From contig CM047425.1 of the NCBI GenBank assembly GCA_026168455.1, positions 25,537,058 through 25,601,057 of the forward strand: a stretch of 64,000 nucleotides of DNA. The letters run 5' to 3'. Of this stretch, positions 1 through 12,933 are shown one piece after another. Under the pieces are notes generated by a model that searched no databases, was not told where the DNA came from, and worked only from the letters and a program-made list of their open reading frames with translations. Source of the DNA: Theocolax elegans. Taxonomy: Eukaryota > Arthropoda > Insecta > Hymenoptera > Cerocephalidae. The translations under genes were made by a program, and so were the position numbers. Position 1 is the stretch's first letter. Every line of letters starts with the position of its first letter.

Positions 1-103
1 GCATTCCCCGATCCACCACCTGGGGAGGCACCACGATGCGGGACCAACAAACCCGACACGAGTGTCTGTATGTGTATATTTCTATATACATATAGAGAGA
101 ATT

Positions 104-293
104 TCCGATCAAAATTTAAAAATGCACCAAATTTTGGATACAGACTGGAAATGTTTTTTAGAAAACAGAAAAAAATTTTTAGTTATTGGAATCTATTTGC
201 TCAAAACTTATTCTAACCTCAAAAAGTGAATTTTTTCAAGTTTTTTTCAACAGCAGCTGTGTTTACCACTATTTAACTCAAAATCTATCAACG
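104..293 (+). repeat. Dispersed AT-rich repeat, copy 1
   Basis: It shares an ordered series of blocks with copies at 2126-2327 (-), 40014-40125 (+), 40433-40648 (-) and 41406-41607 (+). The blocks are CCGATCAAAATTT, then ACTGGAAATGTTTTT, GAAAACAGAAAAAAATTTTT, TTATTCTAACCTCAAAAA and a closing AAAATCTATCAAC. Non-coding; the class is unknown, perhaps a non-autonomous DNA element. Confidence 0.6.
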
Positions 294-2125
294 TTGTCGT
301 CAATATTCAACTTGAAAAAAGTGTAAATACGTCCAAATTGATTTTTTTATCCAAAGATCTAAAAAGAGCTTGAAAAGAAAAAAAGCTTCTAAAGAAAAGC
401 TTTTCTATGGCTTTTTTATTATTATTATTCAGCAATACATTATTTGAATTTCACAAACTTATCACTGTCAATTAATCATATTAATCATTATAATCTGATT
501 TATTGATATTTTTTTTGTATTACATACGTATCTTCAGTTATTATAATAATAATGTTGATATATTTATAGTAATGCTTCAGATTAGTAGCATAATTCTTAT
601 ATTGTTATATTGTTATATTATTATATATATATTAAGTGGTTGCAAAATTGAAAATCCAGCATTATAACTGTTTAAAAAATAATTTTTTATAATTGTGTAA
701 TAATATTTGTATTTTTAACAGCTTATAGAAGATTAGATTGATCCTGAAAAAAGTGGAGATGCTTTTCTACTACTCCAAGGAAACTGCATAAATTTTTTTG
801 CAATGATCATGCTAACAGATTCATCGTTATAAGGCAAGAAATATACACTTCTATTAATATTTCAGGCACTTTTCTAAATATTTTGATCAAAAGTGATCTG
901 AATGATTTAGACCCACTCTGGAAATTTATATGCAGATTCTGACTATAAAAAGACATCTTTTAGACAGTATTAGGATACCAGAGTCCGGAGCAGAATTGCT
1001 GATTTTCATTATTTAAGCTTTAAATGGCTTGCAAGAGTGTGATATTAGCATACATTTATGATTTTAAAAGTACTTTTAATGAAAAATTCAGAAAAGTTTA
1101 CCAAAAAAAGACATATTTATATTTATAATGAAATATGCATCCCCTGGGAGCTACATATTCATGAAAATGGGCATATAATGCAAAAAAGTGCTAAAATGTC
1201 AACTTTGTCTCTCTGTAACTTAAAATAATAGCCCCGACAAAATCTGAAAAAATTCAGAAGAACTACTGGACATCTCTAAAACATATTCCCACAGTTATAG
1301 CAATATTCATTAATTCCTTTTTTCATCTTCGATTTCACAGAGAACCACCCATATATATATTTCAAATTTATGTTTTTTCAAGTATAGATAATATATGTAT
1401 TTTTTCGCGCGTAAAACTTTATTGTGTCTATATAACTTAAAAGAATGTGTATTAGTTTACTTATTACTGACATAAGTTATAAAATTTCTATATTTGTACT
1501 AAATAATAATAACGGATCTAAAATTCAATATAATGCTTGAAATACAGATGCAAAATTGTTTATTAAGATAAAATAAATATTAATCAAGTATAATAACATA
1601 CACTTTTCTAAATATCCATATGATATAAATTAAGTAATTTAAGAGTTAAAAATTAAATACATTAATTGTTTCATTTTTTAAGATAACTAAAATTAACCAT
1701 GCGCGCTCCGCGCGCTCTTGCGTTTTTTAACAGTCATTATTTGAAATATTACACTGCCTTATTTACTTAAAACAACAATTTTTAATAATATATTTATTCA
1801 TGATTTATTATAATCCTATTTAGTCAAAAGGTTATGCCCTAAAATACATGAAAATTAGTGATTTTATGAGGTTTATGAGGCATAACTTACACCAGCGGTC
1901 TTGGCCAATAATCTAACCGCCGCCATTCGAAAGCTCTCGAAAAATGTGATCTTTTGAGCGGTGTTAGATCAAAATCGATCGTGGCGTGGTCGCCTTTTTT
2001 TGATATTCAATATTTACGGTCGTTCTATCTCTTCGAGATTTTAAAATTAAGAATTGCAACCCAGGTAGATAAGTTCTAAAGATTATTTTGAACAAAAGTT
2101 GTTTGTGATGTTTTTTCAAAAAAAT

Positions 2126-2327
2126 TAATAGATTTTGAGATAAATGGCTTTGAAAATAGAAGTTTTTCTAAAAAATTGAAAAATTTCCATTTTTCATGGT
2201 GGAATAACTCTTAAGCAAATTATTTTTAATGCCTAAAATTTTTTTTCTATTTTCTTGAAGATATTTCCAGCCTGTTCTCAAATTTTGGAGCGATTTAAAA
2301 TTTTCATCGTACCACTTGACGTGAAAT
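2126..2327 (-). repeat. Dispersed AT-rich repeat, copy 2 (inverted)
   Basis: Reverse-strand copy of the family at 104-293. Read on the minus strand it starts TTTCACGTCAAGTGGTACGA, passes through the CTGGAAATATCTTCAAGAAAA block and ends AAAATCTATTAA. The outer CACGTCAAGTGGT end is shared with the copy at 40433-40648. Confidence 0.6.
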
Positions 2328-2549
2328 AGCCCATATATTAATTACGAAAAACCTTTTCAAATAATTACCGACCGAAAATTGTTTATTCAATTATTATTAA
2401 AAAAACGATTTGTTCTCAAAAAATCAAAACGTCATGCCGTCGCATATGAGAGTACCCATATGAATTTTTTCAGATTTTTAATTCAATATTTCCAAGATAA
2501 TTCTTATGTTAAAAGGTGTAGATCCCTGTAACTTTCGCCTGACATCCCG

Positions 2550-2974
2550 TTAAGGGGATCTCAATAATACTCAATTAAAAATTCAAATTTCGCGCCACAA
2601 AATAGAAGACGAAAAAACAACTAATTTACTTGTAACAATTAATAAAAACAAATTTACGCAAAACCAGGAATTAGTTACCCTTCCTTATGTTATTATCTAC
2701 TATTTTTCAAAGTTTCAAGTTTTTATAACAATATGTTCCTGAGAAAACCTTGAAAAATGCAATTTTCTTATATTTTTCAAGGTTTTCTCGGCGACATATT
2801 ATAATAACATGAAACTTTGTAAAATGATAGACAATTTACATAACGAAGGGCAACTAACTCCTGGCTTTGCATAAATTTGTTATTATTAATTGTTATAAGT
2901 AAATTAGTTATTTTATCGTCTGCTATTTTCTGGCGCGAAATTTGAATTTTTAATTGAGTATGACACTCCCTTAA
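2550..2974. mobile_element. Foldback MITE flanked by TTAA
   Basis: A palindrome with arms of about 180 bp. The left end reads TTAAGGGGATCTCA, followed by ACTCAATTAAAAATTC and AAATTTCGCGCC. The right end in reverse complement reads TTAAGGGAGTGTCA, followed by the same blocks. TTAA sits at both borders (2550-2553, 2971-2974) and fits a target duplication. No coding capacity, so it would be mobilised in trans. One of five TTAA-bounded elements in the window. Confidence 0.8.
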
Positions 2975-4890
2975 TCAAAATAAATAAGTAAAATATACAT
3001 GTAAAAATCTTTTCACTTAATAAAATTATATCAATGTTTGAAAAATGATAAAATAGTATAGATAATTCAATATTTAATTGATGTACAAAGCTTCAAATAT
3101 ATATGTATAGATTTTAATATTTTGGTAATTTAAAAATACTTAAAATTGAAAAATAAACATATGCCAATTAAATAATGTTCCAATTTTGAAATTTTTAATA
3201 AACTTGCAGTAATTGTTTAGTTTAATTAAAATAAAATAAAGTCATCTTTCTTCCTTGTATAAAAAAGTACTTACTCCATAGTTTTCGAGAAATTATATTG
3301 TAAAATTCTAAAAGTTGAAACGAGTGAAAAGAAATCGCACTATGTTTAATAATTTTTCTCAAAAACTATGGACTTTAGGAAAATTTTTATAACAACAAAA
3401 AAGTCTTAGAATTAGTCAAAGAATACGCTCAAATTTTTTCAGATTTTTTTTTTAATTTTTTGAAAATTCAAAATTTGTAATTTTTTGAAAAATTAAAAAA
3501 TTTCTCCAAAAGATCTGAAAAAATTTGGGAGTATTCCTTGGCAAATTATAAGACATTTTTGTTCTATAAAACTTTTTTCTAAACCTCATAGTTTAACAGA
3601 AAAAAATAATATCGAGAAGAGAATTTTTTTAACAGATTTGTGCATTTTATCCGCCATTTTGAAGAAAAATATTCAAATATAAATGTTTCCTCTTACAGTT
3701 CAACTATTTTGTGCACTCATGGTTGAAGACAGACTTCGATATTGATGGATTTTAAACTAGAAAAAAAATCATGAAAAAAATTTTTTTTTTAATTTCACTA
3801 ATTTTTTATAAACTATTTGCCATATTTATTTTTTAAAGAAAATTTTTTAATTTTGGGCCCGGTTTCGGATTTAGCATACTCAAAAACATAAGGGATGTTA
3901 TCTTGGATCAATTCACTGTTCCGTTTTACAAATGAATTTTGCGATCTAATATAGGTCCAGAAAATGACGTCTTTGGTCGTTAATGGGTTAAAAAAAAGGG
4001 CTCGCGCAAAAAAAAATTATATAGAATTTTATTTATAATTTTTAATGCGATTTAGATAGGTCATAATTAATAATTTTATTTATGGGTGCTAAAGTTCCTA
4101 GACGCATGTTGCATTTTTTCATCTTTTATAAAAAATACAACATTCACTCATTTCTATTTTTATATTAACGGATTATGTATTATCAAGCAGCCCTAATTCG
4201 TTGCATAGGTATATACTTGTAAGTCTAAGCGTAGCGCCCCATAGTTTGGGAAATGTTTTTGAATGATTGCCATAAACTGCAGGCAATTCACGATGGATAT
4301 GTTTTTAGCAAAGAGAGTATCGATCAATTATTTTAATTTTCGTAATTCCTTAAGTATTGACTTGATCGATTGGACACATTAAAATTGAAATTTGAATTCC
4401 TACTTGTTTAATTAATCTGACATACACGATAGAATAAATTGATATAATTGGTATTCGTTATACGCGGAGAGTCCAAAGTGAAAAGGCACCCAGCTTCTTG
4501 AGTACGGAAATTAATTACTATACATACATTTATATATTTCTAATCTGTAAAAATGAGCTGATGCGTGTTCTGTTTCCTAAAATTGATTATAGTGCAAGTC
4601 GAGTACAAGGGGAGCACAGCTCTCGCGAAGATTCTAGAAATCATTGCGCCACGGAGTCATGGGTGGAGTTGGAACTTTCAAATCTGGGCGCGCTCTCTCT
4701 CTCTCTTTTTCTTTCTCTCTTTCTCTCTGTCTTGATGGAAAAAACGTAAGTATATATCTGATTTGATTCGAACTTTGTGAACGCAGACTAGCGTGCTTGA
4801 CTGCGTGCACTGTTGACTGTCGCTGTTGACTTGTCGTCCGTGCAAAGTTTGATGCTGACGCCTCGAATTCAGTCGATTAATTCGATCCAA
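2975..4890. other. Intergenic, no gene seen
   Basis: AT-rich flank upstream of Gp93. It contains two small inverted repeats. At about 3276-3375 CCATAGTTTTCGAGAAA pairs with TTTCTCAAAAACTATGG; at about 3420-3541 AATACGCTCAAATTTTTTCAG pairs imperfectly with CTGAAAAAATTTGGGAGTATT. A CT-rich tract lies at 4693-4730. No credible coding exon. Confidence 0.5.
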
Positions 4891-4935
4891 TGGTTGTCGG
4901 ACATTTGTACGCGGGCTGCCACCGGCTAGCCTATT

Positions 4936-4946
4936 ATTGGTCCACG
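4936..4946 (+). promoter_or_regulatory. ERSE-II (ATTGG-N-CCACG)
   Basis: ATTGGTCCACG matches exactly the ERSE-II consensus ATTGGNCCACG, a site for ATF6 and XBP1 with NF-Y in mammals. It lies about 400 bp upstream of the Gp93 start codon and 8 bp from a full ERSE. The motif match is seen; function is inferred from the downstream gene, a classic unfolded-protein-response target. Confidence 0.7.
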
Positions 4947-4953
4947 TACGCCG

Positions 4954-4972
4954 CGTGGGCTCCTGCGATTGG
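4954..4972 (-). promoter_or_regulatory. ER stress element (CCAAT-N9-CCACG)
   Basis: On the minus strand this reads CCAAT, nine bases, CCACG, an exact match to the ERSE that controls GRP78 and GRP94 in vertebrates. The plus strand shows CGTGG, GCTCCTGCG, ATTGG. It is 374 bp upstream of the Gp93 ATG in a GC-richer, promoter-like stretch. NF-Y would bind CCAAT and ATF6/XBP1 the CCACG half. Confidence 0.75.
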
Positions 4973-5345
4973 TGCGCGTGGCCTCTCATTCATTCCCCGG
5001 TATCCGAGTCCAAGATTCCGAGCCGACCGAGCCTCCCGAGTCGCGGGCCTTCGCGAGTTGTGAGTTGTGAGTCGCGAGTCGCGATCAGTAAAGCAGTAAT
5101 CAGTATCGTCAATCAAGTTGTCAGTTTACTTTTGGCCTTTTTGCGACGCGCACCTTCCCTACCCTGCCTTTTTTTTCTCTTCTCTTTATCCCTTTACTCG
5201 GACAACAAACTGCGGACAGCCAACTACCTATTTCTGCGTATAAGTACGCGCTAGCAGCGATTGCGTGCGCAACCCACAATCCACATCGGGGTTACCCCTC
5301 AATTTTTACTTTATTTATTCGTAAGTTTTATTTACGAATTACGAT

Positions 5346-8300
5346 ATGTCCGCGACAACGAAAAACATGCTACTCTTCATCGGTGCGCTCTGTCTTCTTA
5401 CAGGTAGTTATTATTTTTGTCTACTCCTGATACCCAACTATTTATTTTATACCGCTATCCTTACTGTGATAAGTATAGTCGATTCAAGCATCTGGTATTT
5501 CCATACCTCCTATTATTCTTACCCTTTTTTATTCGCTTTTCTTCCACTCGACGTCCGTCGAAATACGTTCGTCGGATACTTATGTACATACTTTACAGAC
5601 GTATTTTTTTATCCTATCTAACGGTAGTTATTTTATCTTTTTTTTTTATCAAATCATAATTATTTTTCCATCACTTAAATATTCCTAGAGATTAATAATT
5701 AAATTTACTTTAATAATTAAACATTTTTTACAATGATATTTAATGATCAAAAGATGCAATTGTAAAATATGTACCTGGTCAAATGCAATCAATTCAAGAT
5801 AGATAATAATATCAAGTTATTTCAGGATTTGCTGCTGCAGATGAGTTTATAGACGAGGAGGTTGGCACCGTTGATAATGATTTGGGTTCCAGTAGGGAAG
5901 CTTTGCGTACAGGTTAGATACTTATTTAATAAATCCCATATTCATCTGTTCATTTTAGATAAAAATGTAGTTCATTTAACAAAATTAATTAACCATGTAC
6001 TTGCAGATGAACAAATCGTTCAACGAGAGGAAGAGGCCATCAAAATCGATGGACTCAATGTTGCCCAAATCAAAGAATTAAGAGATAAAGCTGAAAAGTT
6101 TAATTTTCAAACAGAAGTCAATCGAATGATGAAACTCATCATCAATTCTCTTTACCGCAACAAAGAAATATTCCTTCGAGAGTTAATTTCAAATGCATCA
6201 GATGCACTTGACAAAATTCGGTTGCTGGCTCTTACCGACAAAAATATTCTAGATGCTAATCCAGAAACTTCTATAAGGATAAAGGCGGACAAGGAAAATA
6301 AAATCTTGAGTATTACAGATACTGGTATAGGTATGACCAAACAAGATCTTGTAAATAATTTGGGTACAATTGCCAAGTCTGGTACAGCTGAATTCTTGGG
6401 AAAAATGCAAGATGCATCTAACGCTCAAGAAATGAATGACATGATTGGACAATTTGGTGTTGGATTTTATTCTGCCTTCCTTGTAGCTAATAGAGTTGTT
6501 GTTACTACTAAACACAATGATGACCAACAATACATCTGGGAATCTGACAGTGGAAGCTTTAGTATCATTCAAGATCCTCGTGGTGATACTTTGAAGAGAG
6601 GAACCACCATTAGGTAATGATTATTTATGAATATTCAATTTTATTGCACTTGATACATCAATTTACAAATTTACTTTCTAATGCAGTATTTGATGCCAAT
6701 ATAAATTTATTAATTATTGATTATTTTAGTTTAGTTTAATATTTTTTCAAATTTCCAACTATTTTTATTGCACAAATTTAAAAATAATATAATAATTATC
6801 TAAATAGACTGAATTTCATGTTAACTTACAAATAATAAAATTCAAATTTTGAGGTCTAGGTTCTATTTTTCATTTCAAGTTTGTTTTACCGGTTTTAACA
6901 AAATAGGGGCTTAATATAAAGTAATTTATTAAAATATTGATTAAAATAAACATTTTAAATGGCTGCCCATTCATCAATGCAACCAAGCCAATGGTATAAT
7001 TCACTCGCAGTTTTAAGATATTAGTTATAAAAGTATTCAAAACAATATTTGAAAAAAATAAAATAAAAGAATTCTTAGCGTTTGAATATATTGAATCTAA
7101 TAGTAACAAATCAGCTTATTTATTTTTAATTTTCAGATTATTAATATATTATTTTTTATAAAAAGTGCCCATTGCAGGGTGGTCAACAATTAAGTGGTGT
7201 ACATTTTTATATGATGTTTTAAAAGGTCTTGTTAGGCTATTAAATAAATAAATAAGTAAATACATTTGTGAAGAAAAATAAAAATTTTACTGATATTAAT
7301 TTTTATGTAATTTTTTTACAGCTTACATATGAAAAATGAAGCTTCAGACTTTTTGGAACAAGATACCATCAGGAATCTTATCAAGAAATATTCACAATTC
7401 ATTAATTTTCCAATTTACTTATGGAGTAGCAAAACTATAGAGGTTGAAAAAGAAGAAGAGGAGAAAGAAGATAAAGAAGTAAAAACTGATGAGGTAGAGG
7501 AAGAAGATGCTAAAGTCGAAGATGTTAAAGAAGAAAAAGAAAAGAAGAAAGTGAGTAAAACGGTTTGGGATTGGGAATTATTAAATGATTCCAAATCAAT
7601 TTGGACTTTGAAACCATCAGAAGTATCAGATGAACAATATAACGACTTCTACAGAGCATTGACAAAAGATGCTCAAGATCCATTGGCCAAAGTTCACATT
7701 GTAGCTGAAGGAGAAGTTACTTTCAAATCTTTATTGTTCATACCCAGAGTTCAACCAAGTGATAGTTTTAATCGATATGGAACAAAAGATGATAACATTA
7801 AACTGTATGTTAGAAGAGTTTTCATTTCTGATAAATTTAATGATTTAATGCCAAATTATTTAGCATTTGTTCAAGGTATTGTTGATAGTGATGATCTTCC
7901 ATTAAATGTTTCTCGAGAAAATCTTCAACAACATAAACTGATTAAAATTATTAAAAAGAAATTAGTAAGAAAAGTTATAGACATGATTAAGAAAATATCG
8001 AAAGAAGAATATCAAGACTTTTGGAAAGAATATAGTACAAACATCAAATTAGGAGTTATCGAGGATGCTCAAAATCGCGCTAGGTTGTCGAAATTGTTGA
8101 TGTTCCGTTCTTCTACACAGGATAAGCCTACAACTTTGTCAGATTATGTTGCTCGTATGAAACCAAATCAACAGCACATTTATTATATTGCTGGTAGTTC
8201 CATTGATGAAGTAAAGAAATCACCATTTATAGAACGTTTATTGAAAAAGGGTTATGAAGTTTTGTACTTGGTTGAGGCTGTTGATGAGTATGCATTATCA

Positions 8301-8948
8301 TCTATTCCAGAGTTTGATGGAAAGAAATTCCAAAATGTAGCCAAAGAAGGCTTCTTATTAAATGAAGGTACTAAATTAACAAACAAGAAACAAGAAGCAG
8401 AAAAAGTATTTGAACCCCTTATTACATATTTGAATGAAAAACTCAAGGATTATATTAACAAAGTACAAATATCCGATCGTTTAACAAACTCGCCTTGTGC
8501 TCTTGTGGCTAGTATGTTTGGATGGACTGGAAATATGGAAAGACTTGCACTATCCAATGCGCACCAAAAGACTGACGATCCACAAAAAAATTATTATCTC
8601 AATCAAAAGAAAACACTTGAAATTAATCCTCGACATCCATTAATTAGAGAATTACTGCGAAGAGTTGAAGATAACAATGAAGATGAAACTACAAAAGATA
8701 TGGCTTTAATGATGTTCCATACAGCAACATTAAAATCTGGCTACATGCTCAGAGAAAGTGCTAGTTTTGCAGATAAGATTGAGCAGCTCATGAGAAAAAC
8801 ATTAGGAATACCAGAAGATGAAATTTTAGAGGAGGAAGATGAAGAAGAAGAAGGAGAAGCATCTGATAATTTTAATGAGACTGATAAACAAAATGAAATT
8901 GATGCAGATGAAGAAAAGGAACAAGATAAAGATCACGATGAACTTTAA
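5346..8948 (+). CDS. Gp93: Endoplasmin / GRP94, ER Hsp90 chaperone
   Basis: ATP-dependent Hsp90-family chaperone of the ER lumen that folds secreted and membrane clients. Exons: 5346-5403, 5826-5912, 6007-6613, 7322-8948; all introns GT-AG with matching phases, giving 792 aa (close to Drosophila Gp93). Residues 1-24 are a signal peptide (hydrophobic core [12 protein letters not shown], likely cut after AAA). The Hsp90 ATPase domain holds [15 protein letters not shown] (E107, N111), ITDTGIGM (D153) and [12 protein letters not shown] charged Glu/Lys linker covers about 290-327, then the middle and C-terminal dimerisation domains. An acidic tail ends in HDEL, an ER-retrieval signal. The start is the first ATG that gives a signal peptide. 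Two stress elements upstream suggest induction by the unfolded protein response. Intact; identity is near certain. Confidence 0.97.
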
Positions 8949-10350
8949 AAATGATCCAAACTGTGAAACATTTTCTGCACTTTCTTTTGCTATGTATTAC
9001 ATAGCAACACACATGGACTGTAATATGTTTGCAGCGTTTAAAGATGCATGTTTACTTTGTTACAAATTACTTGAAACCATTTATAACTTAAACATTTTAG
9101 TTACTACAAGGTTTGGAACATTGCTATACAGTGTTTTGTAAAAAGTGTGTGATAAACAAATCGAGTTCTTACTCGCTAGATGTAATGCAGTGAAAGAAAT
9201 ATGAATCGCATGATTCAAACACGACTGTGCCCTACATATTAATGATTAATTGAAATAATTGAAGAGTTAAAAATCAGTTTGCGTTGGCTGATGTAATCAA
9301 CCACTAATTTATTTTCCTTTGGTTACTTAGCTCTTCCATATAAATGTAAAAATAATTGCATAAATGATTGTACGTTAACCAGTGAGATATATTTGAAAAG
9401 CGAGAATGTATTTGTATAAAAATTATTAAAAAATGTTTAAGCAAAACTGTTTACACTTAGTTTTATTTTAAAATTTAAATAATTTTCAATTAATTAGAGT
9501 TAATTTTTACCTAAATACATTTTCATACAATTAAAAACCATTAAACAAAATTGTACCGAGACTACACTACAATTATATTGAATTTAACTATATATACTTT
9601 AAACAAAATTTGTAATCACATGACGTTTTTATGATTGCTAGCAATATATTGGGTACAACGAAAAGTAGTTTCAATTAATTATAAAAGTAAATTAAGTAAA
9701 TCAATAAGATCGCTCAAACATTTAGTACAATAAATTGACTGGGTATTTCTGTAAAAATTTAGTTTGGTTATTAATAAATACATTTGAAATACAAAAAATA
9801 TGGGAGTAGAAATGTGAATGTATCGCATTCGCATAAGTATTTGCGTACCGCGAAAATAATTAATTATGCGCCATCTATATCCGGTGCTACTAAATTTCAA
9901 CTTGTATATACCTTGTAAATTGTAATACACTTATTACGATTTAATAAATAAATAAATACACAAGTGGTGTAGTTAAGTCATTGCGGCAACAAAGATTCTA
10001 TCTTCGTTGATTACACGTACCTTACGCAACTTACGCTAACCTATACTACATGGTAAATAGTCGTAAGTGTTTTTTTAATAAATCACTAAGCTAAGTAGAA
10101 GACTCGTTAAAATACTCAACGATCTTTATTCGGAGATTGTATCGATATATATTCGGAGAACGTGTATGGTATGGCGTATAATAAAATAAGTATATAAAGT
10201 AAAGAGTTGAGTAACCATTAACCAACATAACTTTCTCCACTACAGTTGAACTGTTGAATGCGGTTTATTTTTCGTACAAACTATACTACTTAATTATTAT
10301 CGTGCAGAGGAACCTGGCCCTACTGCCTCTGGTACAGTACAGGTAATACA
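8949..10350 (+). other. 3' flank / 3' UTR of Gp93
   Basis: AT-rich, non-coding. Possible poly(A) signals on the plus strand are ATTAAA at 9425-9430 and AATAAATAAATAAAT starting at 9943; the sequence alone does not say which is used. No other gene was recognised. Confidence 0.45.
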
Positions 10351-10506
10351 AATTACTCTTTATTCTGTAAATGAAAGTGTGTGCACCCGAGGTTCTGGCC
10401 GGATGAGACGGGGCGGGAGCACACTGCACAGTGCACAGGTCAAGGTGACAGGCCGCACAGACAACCGGCTCGAGCCTCGAGAGGAGCCCGGCCTACAGCC
10501 TGCAGC

Positions 10507-10551
10507 GGTGGTCGGTGGTCGGTAGTCGGTAGTCGGTAGTCGGTAGTCGGT
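10507..10551 (+). repeat. Tandem heptamer (GGTAGTC)n
   Basis: Five to six direct copies of GGTAGTC or GGTGGTC in the CpG-rich region upstream of the FAM120A-like gene. Confidence 0.85.
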
Positions 10552-11587
10552 ACTGTGATGCGGCGCTCGCAAGTCGCAGTTTGCACTTTGCAATCACGAG
10601 TCACGACTCACCGAGTACCAACTGGGCAACTACACCAGTGACGGGCTGACGGCAGTGCAGTGACCAGACCAGCTCGCGTGCGCGTCTCGCAATTCGCAAT
10701 TTCGCCACACGGCCACAGTGAACTGTGAAGTCTGAAGTGTGAACACGAACAATGTCGTCGTCTGTCGCCATGCGTTTACAAACTTATTAAGTACTCGTAA
10801 CAGTCGCAAGTCGCAACTCGTAATGTAAGTTGTACACCCCTACTTGTTACTAAGTACTAGTTTGTACTTGAAGATTCGCAAAGTCGGAACTGTTGACAAT
10901 GAGCGACTGAGAGTGAGCGATATCCGACGACCGACAACGCAACCCATAGTCCATACTGCCATTAAGACAATTAAGAGTTTCCTTTTCTCTGCAAGTACAT
11001 AGAAAAAATACTTTGGTTTGGGCACTCTCGCTCGACACTCCCGGCAGTTGGTACTTGGTAATCGAACACTCCCATCAGTCCCCATCGCCGTGGAAACTCG
11101 AATCAAGTAAAATCCGAACGTTTAACGTATAGGCGCGGTATAAGGTAGTATAGTATAGGGCGAAACGGTCGGTAAGGTGCCGGCGAGTCGCGAGTGGCGA
11201 ATCGCGATTCGATTCGCGACGTCACATGCAAAGGGAGCGCTGCGGGTCTCCGGCTCGTCACCGTGCCTGCCGCTGCCCGCTGGTTGAGCTGCTACTTGAC
11301 TCTCAAGTCTCAACCTCTCAACCAACATCGTCGGATTGTCCGATAGTCTCTGGACTCTAAAGCTTGGGCAGGATGATTCGTCTCGACAAGAGGTGGGTAT
11401 AGGTATCAACTGTTGGTTATCTTTACACTTCCCGTACATTGTCATTTTTCCAACCGGCCAGAAATTGGCGACGAGGAGTCTCTTCGGTCTTACCTAGTCG
11501 CTTCTCTCGCTCGCCCCAGTTCTTTCCTTTCGTTCTCCTTTTCTCGCCTATCGGATCGCATTTGCAGCTTTCTCGTGCCCATTTCAT

Positions 11588-11612
11588 ATCTCTCTCTCTC
11601 TCTCTCTCTCTC
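11588..11612 (+). repeat. (CT)n microsatellite
   Basis: Uninterrupted TC dinucleotides, followed by (ACTC)n-like and C-rich sequence to about 11690. It matches GAGA-factor-type (GA)n sites on the minus strand. Confidence 0.9.
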
Positions 11613-11785
11613 ACTCACTCACACCCCCCTCCCGCCGCCCTTTCCCCTCTGTCCTTCCATCACGTCCCGCTCGCCCCCCCCCTGACATCCCTATCTCGCT
11701 CACTCTACCTCTTCTATTCAATGGCGGCTGAACCAATCCTCCTATAGCCGTTCCCGAGCAAACGGCGAGCTCAACTGACTAGGTA

Positions 11786-11809
11786 GAGAGAGAGAGAGAG
11801 AGAGAGAGA
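11786..11809 (+). repeat. (GA)n microsatellite
   Basis: About 12 uninterrupted GA units. With the CT tract 180 bp upstream it brackets a C-rich stretch in the promoter-like region. Confidence 0.9.
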
Positions 11810-12765
11810 ACGCGCGAACGAGCCGAGGGAGTCTTTGTCTTTGCCTGTCTTTGATCGCCCGTACCGTTGGTCGTTGAGCGCGATTGGCAACCCGTACCAT
11901 TAGACAATTAGACCATTAGCCCATTACTCAATTATCCATACCCACCCGCCATTCACGCTCACTCCTCCGAGTACCTTCGGAGCTTTTGATCAACTCGGCG
12001 ATCTTACTTTCCATGCCTACGAACACTACTCCACTTCTCCCTCGTAATTGTACACCGACCGTACGTGTTAGATAATTCATAACGGTGGCGGCAACTCCGA
12101 CGATTCTGACAACGGCTGCAGCAACGGCTGCTCGCTCGAGGAGGCTCCAATCGCACTTGCAATCGTCAGGCTCGAGCACTCGCGAGTCACAAGTTCCCCT
12201 CGAACGCCGGAAACCACTTTGGCTTCTCGTTCTTACATGTACGACTTGTCTATCGCTCTCTTTTTACACTTCTCCGTCAACTATTTTCCCTTGATTAATC
12301 GCTAGTTACTTTTTTCTTACACGCTATTACCGATTACCTCTTCCCCTCTGTCACTGATTAATCCCAACTCACATGAATACCCATTTATCATAATTTATCC
12401 ATCTTTTCTCAGTATAACAATTTGCCCAACCCTAAAATTTCCCCTATCAAAACCTTACTCATTATTCTATTTTAACTTTCCTAACTTTCAAATTCTTTTA
12501 AAGTTGGATATAAATATGTACTATTCGTGGACCAACTTACTTATCTATTTTTTTTACTGCTCTTTCTCTTTTTTCTCTTATTACTTATACCTACTGCACA
12601 TTCCCAATGCATATATACTGTTCTTACCAATTCTATCTTATTCAAGAAATCCATCAAAAAAATCAATATTTCTAAAATTTATATCTTTAAAAATTAAATT
12701 TCATATACTTTACTGTAATATATATATATATATATATAAAATCATGAATTTTTAATTAATTTCAG

Positions 12766-12933
12766 GTCCTGGCTACTAAAATGAAAATTGGCTTTCTTTA
12801 CTTCCTAGATTGGACAAAATTATCAAATATTTTGAGAAATATTAATTTAGTTATTTTTTGTATATAAATTAAAACAGTTTAATTTTTACATTGATTCTTC
12901 CTCCATCGAGCTACTAAGAAAATTTCATTCAAA
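12766..12933 (+). other. Candidate 5' UTR exon with uORF
   Basis: A good acceptor (TTAATTTCAG) ends at 12765, so a 5' UTR exon may begin at 12766 and run into the first coding exon. It holds an upstream ATG (12781) opening a 27-codon uORF that ends before the main start. An in-frame TGA at 12892-12894 shows the main coding frame does not extend further upstream. Confidence 0.4.

Larger units (their letters stand above)
1..2549. other. AT-rich intergenic DNA, no gene seen
   Basis: No open frame of note and no splice-linked homology on either strand. It holds two copies of a dispersed AT-rich repeat (104-293 and, inverted, 2126-2327; listed separately), a GC-rich palindromic spot near 1700 (GCGCGCTCCGCGCGC) and a short GC-richer island at about 1900-2040. 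The rest is low-complexity A/T sequence. Confidence 0.6.
10360..12300. promoter_or_regulatory. CpG-rich probable promoter / 5' UTR region of FAM120A-like gene
   Basis: GC- and CpG-rich relative to its surroundings, with no recognisable protein. It contains a tandem GGTAGTC heptamer (10507-10551), GAGTCGC-type heptamers (10802-10815, 11184-11204), a CT tract (11588-11612) and a GA tract (11786-11809). Position just upstream of the FAM120A-like gene on the same strand suggests a core promoter and non-coding first exon; the transcription start cannot be placed. Confidence 0.45.

Noticed and set aside
4678..5254. Overlapping ORFs upstream of Gp93
   Set aside because: They lie in the promoter and 5' UTR, overlap on both strands and resemble no protein; GC-rich composition keeps frames open by chance.
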